From Prorocentrum cordatum (Eukaryota > Sar > Dinophyceae > Prorocentrales > Prorocentraceae): a DNA stretch of 64,000 nt. Every line of letters starts with the position of its first letter. The stretch's first letter is position 1. Under the pieces are notes generated by a model. That model worked only from the letters and a program-made list of their open reading frames with translations, ran no database searches and had not been told where the DNA came from. The stretch spans positions 401,749 through 465,748 of the forward strand of contig CAUYUJ010001459.1 in the NCBI GenBank assembly GCA_963575745.1, in the 5' to 3' direction. Of the stretch, positions 59,817 to 64,000 are shown piece after piece. A program made the position numbers and the translations under genes.

Positions 59817-60176
59817 TTGATACTGAATTTCATCTTCCATCCGCACCAGCATGTTTGTACCCCATGGATGATTATATCGTTGCTTCTTCTGTTGTGGACT
59901 GGGGTCCCAAGTCCCCAGCACGTTCAAAAGACGACATCGATGGAGGTGGAGGCGAGGGTGTCCGACTCTTCACTCGAGTCGGACGCGGCCAGCTCCATCG
60001 AAGTGCCTGAGCAATCACTGGTCGAAGCGATTGAGGTGGATTATCCAAAAGGGTATTTACAGCGTGGTAAATGTAGCATGCCAGTTCTTTCTCACAGGAC
60101 GAACAACATTTCGGGGCTGGCACATTACTACCGCGGAGCAACTGGCCCACTACTACGACGAGCAGGTCATCGCTGA
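59817..60176 (+). CDS. Hypothetical 119-codon frame, unrecognised
   Basis: The frame encodes an N-terminal hydrophobic stretch (WMIISLLLLLWTGV), then VEARVSDSSLESDAASSIE and VPEQSLVEAIEVDYPKGYL. The region is repeat-free with balanced composition. All three plus frames are partly open, so frame choice is uncertain. No family and no clear splice or start context. Confidence 0.2.
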   Translation: MILNFIFHPHQHVCTPWMIISLLLLLWTGVPSPQHVQKTTSMEVEARVSDSSLESDAASSIEVPEQSLVEAIEVDYPKGYLQRGKCSMPVLSHRTNNISGLAHYYRGATGPLLRRAGHR

Positions 60177-60199
60177 TGTCCGGCGGAAGTTGTTCCAAT

Positions 60200-60520
60200 C
60201 AACTCTTTAAATGATGGTGAGGGTGCCTTGAGGCCCTCTCCCACCGAAGCAGGCCGCGAGCCGCTCGGGGGACGAGGGCGCCGGCCACGCGGCATCGTGA
60301 GTGCTGCTGCAGAGCCTCTCGGCCAGAGCGTCAACTCATGGATTTAACCATTATGAAACCAAACTTTTTCGGCCACAGCTTTCAACAGCAAGCGTCCAGA
60401 TGCTTGCCACGAGGTGTGAAGGCGCCCCGTGATAGTTCAAACACTTTCGTGCCGCTGGCGATGGCGATGAAGAGCCGGTCCCCAGGACGGGGTCCAGACC
60501 TCTGTAGGCGGCGAGCGAGG
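60200..60520. other. Non-repetitive segment with a repeat G fragment
   Basis: GAAGAGCCGGTCCCCAGG and GGGTCCAGACCTCTG (60469-60505) match repeat G. No gene was recognised. Confidence 0.35.
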
Positions 60521-60524
60521 GGGT

Positions 60525-60690
60525 AAGTGAGAAGGGGCGGGCCTTCTCAGAAGGCTCGGACGTCCCACGGCCTTCTAAGAAGTTTTCCAAGCCTTCCCCG
60601 AAGACATAAAAAGACTTCTCAGAAGGTAAGGCGCGAGGGCTTCTGAGAAATCCCGCCGCCTTCTGAGAAGGCCTTCTCATTCTCGTCCCC
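60525..60690. repeat. Cluster of CCTTCTNAGAAGG palindromes
   Basis: Five variants of CTTCT(C/A/G)AGAAG(G) lie within 150 bp (about 60543, 60581, 60620, 60650 and 60670). The same motif forms part of the hairpin at 53427-53583. Confidence 0.65.
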
Positions 60691-61105
60691 CCCTCTCTTG
60701 CCGCCGTTCTTCTGGAAAAAAACCAAAGCCAAAACCGAAAGGGTCTAGCACGCCAGACACCCCTGCGATGAATCGACAGGGGGCGGCGGATCGAAGACGC
60801 CTACGGCGAATCACCGCCGCCCCCTGCCCTTGTGGAAGCGCCTATGTGGCTGACAGCTGGGCTAGAGCCTGGCCAAGCTAGCGGGCCAGTTGTTCCCCGA
60901 GTCGGTTTGGAGAGCCTTCGGGGAACGCGTGGGGGAGCAAAAGGCGACTCTGGGGGTCCACGTCGAACAAAAATCACGACGTCGGGGGTCTGAGGTCAGG
61001 GGGGGACTGGCTCGGCGGGGGGGGGCGACGCCGAGCCGGAATCGGCGATACCTCGCCAGCAGACCGGCGAAGGGCCCCCGACAGAGAGACCACACGCTCC
61101 CGCCC
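60691..61105. other. GC-rich segment with repeat G and GGAATCGGCG fragments, no gene
   Basis: AAAAATCACGACGTCGGGGG (60969) and GGAATCGGCGATACCTCGCC (61037) are shared with 33080 and 32826. Confidence 0.4.
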
Positions 61106-61109
61106 ATCG

Positions 61110-61281
61110 TTGGGTCTGGCGTGTCCTCCTACAGGCGGACCTTGAAGGAAAAACTAACAAAGTAGCCACAGCACAGAATATTCAGAAATATTCAAGACTC
61201 GTCGAGAAGTCGGCCCCTGACTAATTCTCTGACTATTCTTTGATGTTCCTCCTGTAGAGGGGCACGCCCGACTTGGGCCTA
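61110..61281. repeat. Inverted-repeat element family P, diverged copy
   Basis: Left GGGTCTGGCGTGTCCTCCTAC + AGGCGGA; right TCCTCCTGTAGAGGGGCACG + CCCGACTTGGGCCTA. Same plan as 55445-55634, with mismatches. The following 61282-61575 holds no recognised feature. Confidence 0.6.
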
Positions 61282-61577
61282 TCGGCGATCAGTGGTGTCG
61301 TCATTCGGCCCTGTGGGTGCCGCTTCCCAGGCCCAGGGCCGTCAGGGAGGCGGCGCGGGATGAGTTCATCTTCGGCCTGCATGTGGGATAGCCCACTTTA
61401 CCTCTAGAGGCACACTTGACCAAAGGCCTCAAACCTTACATGTGTTATGACATTGCTGTTACTATTTAGAGGTTTGCTTTTGGCAGAAGAGGTCAACGTT
61501 TTGAACATATAAAACGCATCGGCGGCGCGCCGAGGAGGGAAGCAAAAGGGGGCAAACCCTCAGCCTGTTCCCCCGCG

Positions 61578-61682
61578 GGGGTGGCTCTCCTCCTCCTCCG
61601 CCTCCTCCTCCTCCTCCAACTCCTCCTCCTCCTCCTTCTCCTCCTCCTCCTCCTCCTCCTCCTCCTCCTCCTCCTCCTCCTC
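61578..61682. repeat. (CTC)n tract
   Basis: About 105 bp of near-pure CTC. The next 400 bp are GC-rich with open but motif-free frames. Confidence 0.9.
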
Positions 61683-62099
61683 CCGAGATCCGACGCTACC
61701 CAGGGCCCCGTAAGCGGGGACTCCTTCGTAAACCGAAACGTACAGCCGCACCTGTGGGCCAGAACGTTGTCCGCTCTCCGTTCTCCCCGGCGGGGGTCCG
61801 CCCCGTTCCGATAGAAGTCTTGGATGCGAGGAGCCGGCGCCACGAGGTGCCAAGGGGGCGGTGGTCAGGATCACCGGGACTTCTGGGCCCCTGGATGGCC
61901 CAGGGAAGCCCACAACGGCGAAACACCTGAGGGCCCGCTTCCCATCAGGACCCGTTCGCACAAAACCGCAGCGTCGTAAACCATCCAGACCAGAGCCCCA
62001 AACCCCGCGTGGCCTCGCTGTGTCTCCGGCCGGATCGACCTGTGAGGGCCCCGAGGCTCGAAACGAGGAGACGACGTCTGGCTCGCAAAAGTGAAGCGC

Positions 62100-62213
62100 C
62101 AAGATCTCAGGGAGGAGGCGGCGGCTGCGCATGCCCGCCGGCGGCCGGCGGGGCTGGCCCGACAGCGTGGAGAAGTTCTGGACCGTGCCGCCGAAGCCCA
62201 TGAAGAAGGCCAC
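62100..62213 (-). CDS. Candidate exon, unrecognised protein
   Basis: After GCCGCCGCAG the minus strand reads VAFFMGFGGTVQNFSTLSG then QPRRPPAGMRSRRLLPEIL. The hydrophobic, glycine-rich start looks coding. The downstream end is not defined; the nearest plausible donor is near 62075. No family recognised. Confidence 0.25.
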
Positions 62214-62329
62214 CTGCGGCGGCCATCCCCCTGGCAGCTTCCCGAGGCAGGCTCGTGGCCGCGGCGGCCTGCGCGCAGGCTTCCTATAGGTTACCCAATG
62301 CCAAACCGACGACGGCGAAGACGACGCAG

Positions 62330-62425
62330 ACGATGAGGACGACGACGACGACGACGACGAGGACGAGGACGACGACGACGACGACGACGAGGACGACGAC
62401 GACGACGACTACGACGACGACGACG
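62330..62425. repeat. (GAC)n microsatellite
   Basis: GAC/ACG repeats. Confidence 0.9.
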
Positions 62426-62496
62426 ATTTTTTTTGGATTGCGCTGCTGCGCATTGCCCGGGGTCGTCGACGACAGGCATGGTTTTGCCTTTGCTCC

Positions 62497-62667
62497 CCCG
62501 CCGATGTGAACGGAGGCCTGCCCAATCGTTGGCACTCTGCGGCGGCACGGGAGCTCCCTGACCATATATACCTTTGGCCCGTCATTGGTCCGAGGCTTGC
62601 ACGGGCTGGCCAGGTTCCCGAGGGCCGTGCCCTCCCGTGCACGCACGTCGCCGCAACTGCTGCAGAC
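62497..62667 (-). pseudogene. Retroelement zinc-finger-like tail, third fragment (weak)
   Basis: The minus-strand frame reads VCSSCGDVRAREGTALG, NLASPCKPRTNDG and ELPCRRRVPTIGQAS. CxxCG, LxxPC and a final PTxGQ fit the layout at 4943-5356 and 58623-58817, though the middle is diverged. A family T left end begins two bases away at 62669. Confidence 0.3.
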
Positions 62668-62668
62668 G

Positions 62669-62702
62669 TACAGTCGGGGCGTTGACCTAAGGAACCCTAA
62701 AT
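62669..62702. repeat. Inverted-repeat element family T, left-end fragment
   Basis: TACAGTCGGGGCGTTGACC + TAAGGAACCCTAAAT. The match ends at about 62702. An internal family T piece (AATAAGGAACGAGGCCCC) lies separately at 63495-63513. Confidence 0.6.
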
Positions 62703-62869
62703 TCGCCGGCCCAACGGGCCAGGGCGTGCTAAGATCTCCTGTACCTGGTTAACAGTATTTCTAGTTCGCGCGCGCGGGGCGGCCCCTGGGGGTCCCCAGA
62801 CGAAAAGTACCCCGGTCAAGGTCCCCGGCAAGTCCCCGGCAAGGTCGGGTCAGAGATGCCGGAGTTCTG

Positions 62870-63440
62870 TTACAGGGCCCCAGGACGGGCCAAGAGGCCC
62901 CCCAAGAAGCCTCCAAGACGGTCCAAGAGGGCCCCGAGACGGCCAAAGATCGCCCGAAGACGCCAACAGCCCCCAAGACAGCCCAAGAGGCCTCCAAGAC
63001 GCCCCAAGGGCCTTCCAAGAGGCCTCCGAAGAGGGCCCCAAGAGGCCAAAATCGTTGATTTCATTGTTTTTTTCTATGTTTTTTGCGTTCTGGCTTTTTC
63101 GGCTTCCGGACGCTCCAAGACGGCCCAAGAGGCCCCCAAGACCGCTCCAAGACGGCCCACGAGGCTCCCAAGACGGCCCCGGAACGGCCCAGGAGGGCCC
63201 CCAAGACGGCCCAAGTGCCGCCCAAGACGGACCAAGAGGCCCCAAGACGGGCCCAAGAGGGGCTCAAGAGGGGAACCGAGAACTGAAAAATCGAGCCCTC
63301 CGCCCCAGAAGGCGCCCAGGAGGCCCCAAAAAGGCCCCAAGAGGCCCCCAAGAGGCCCCCAAGACGCCCCAAGAGGCGCCCAAGAGGCCCAAAAGAGGCC
63401 CCAAGAGGCCCCAAAACGGCCCCCAAGAGGCCCCAAAACT
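62870..63440. repeat. Composite repeat C array, copy 4 (no ends found)
   Basis: A CCCAAGAGGCC/CCAAGACGGCC array with the AAAATCGTTGATTTC...TTTTTCGGCTTCCG core (63050-63110) and the GGAACCGAGAACTGAAAAAT core (63270-63292). Confidence 0.65.
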
Positions 63441-63526
63441 CGGCTAGCCCACAACGGTGCGACAATATGGGCCGGCGGAATGAGCGACGCGATTAAATAA
63501 GGAACGAGGCCCCTTTTGTTCACAAG

Positions 63527-64000
63527 TCCCACCAGCCCTTTGGGCGTGAGTGGTTTAGAGAGCCCGCTCTGTTCTCAACCCCCTTCTTCCCCTTCGGGGA
63601 GGGGTTTACCCCTCCCCCTACCCCCTCCCCCTGGGCCTGGAGAGGGCGTCCCGCGGGTCGTTGGAGGGGTCTTTTTCGACTCCTGGGAGGGCTAAAATTC
63701 GACACCCCTCACGAGGATTCTGGCCCCGACGGGGGGGGGGAGAAAAGTGCTCGCCCCATCTGTGATCGATCGCCCGAAAGATGGCCCCAAGATACCTCCC
63801 AGACCCCTCCCAAAGAGCCCCAAGAGGCCCCAAGAGGCCTCCAAGAGGCCACCAAGATGCCCCCAAGATGCCCCCAAGAGGCCCCAAGAGGCTCCCCCGA
63901 GGCACCCAAGACGCTCCTGGAAGCCCCTGGGGCCGCCAAGAGGCCCCCAAGACGCCCCAAACGGCCTCCAAGAGGTTCCCAAGAGGCCCGAAGAGGCTCC
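63527..64000. repeat. Composite repeat C, copy 5 (right end beyond window)
   Basis: It starts TCCCACCAGCCCTTTGGGCG. GGGGAGGGG TTTA CCCCTCCCC hairpin (63597-63619), TTTTTCGACTCCTGGGAGGG and GACACCCCTCACGAGGATTC follow, then the CCCAAGAGGC array to the window edge. The order is the same as in copies 1 and 2. Confidence 0.7.

Overview
This window looks like nuclear DNA from a repeat-rich eukaryote. It contains a 100-base assembly gap (53714-53813), a very high density of microsatellites, tandem repeats and inverted-repeat elements, almost no long non-repetitive reading frames, and short coding islands bounded by GT...AG splice-like sites. Several decayed non-LTR retrotransposon pieces carry peptide patterns I associate with dinoflagellate genomes: a WVDW/ESWV linker followed by a C-terminal domain, and a CxxCG zinc-binding tail. 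With the GC-rich composition this suggests a dinoflagellate, possibly a GC-rich one such as Prorocentrum. That assignment is inference from memory and was not tested by any search. I see no operons, rRNA, tRNA, CRISPR array or complete intact gene.

Layout. 0-8 kb: two abutting short inverted-repeat elements, a GC-rich tandem duplication, a decayed zinc-finger retroelement tail (4.94-5.36 kb), a four-unit tandem array whose hairpin stem shows a compensatory change (5.52-6.18 kb), then more inverted-repeat elements. 8-20 kb: GGA and GAT tracts, a degenerate minisatellite with a long minus-strand frame, a reverse-transcriptase C-terminal remnant (10.6-11.1 kb), a small element split by a ~1 kb composite repeat (11.94-13.09 kb), three modules built around GTC arrays, and a 90-bp tandem repeat (18.5-19.9 kb). 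20-33 kb: CTC/GGA tracts, a second composite repeat with two GGC blocks (23-24.7 kb), a hexamer/73-bp composite (25.7-26.7 kb), another GTC module, a second RT remnant (29.7-30.0 kb) and CTA repeats. 33-47 kb: a LINE-type RT pseudogene with a small element inserted in it (33.6-35.0 kb), long CTC tracts, a ~130-bp satellite interrupted by a second copy of the hexamer composite and by a heptamer satellite, and an alternating purine-pyrimidine tract (46.2 kb).

47.9-53.1 kb is the best candidate for a real host gene. On the minus strand, two phase-compatible exon candidates together spell the S6 helix of a voltage-gated-type cation channel. Weaker exon candidates lie on either side, and the presumed introns are full of CTC repeats. 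57.9-58.5 kb holds a second minus-strand pair of phase-compatible exon candidates, for an unrecognised membrane protein. The remainder (53-64 kb) is dominated by short inverted-repeat elements, two more zinc-finger retroelement tails and further copies of the composite repeat.

The main biology visible is repeat biology. At least eight families of 150-200 bp inverted-repeat elements, three larger composite repeats and decayed LINEs are nested in one another, and candidate exons lie between them. All coordinates of repeats and exons were judged by eye; identities and copy counts are approximate.
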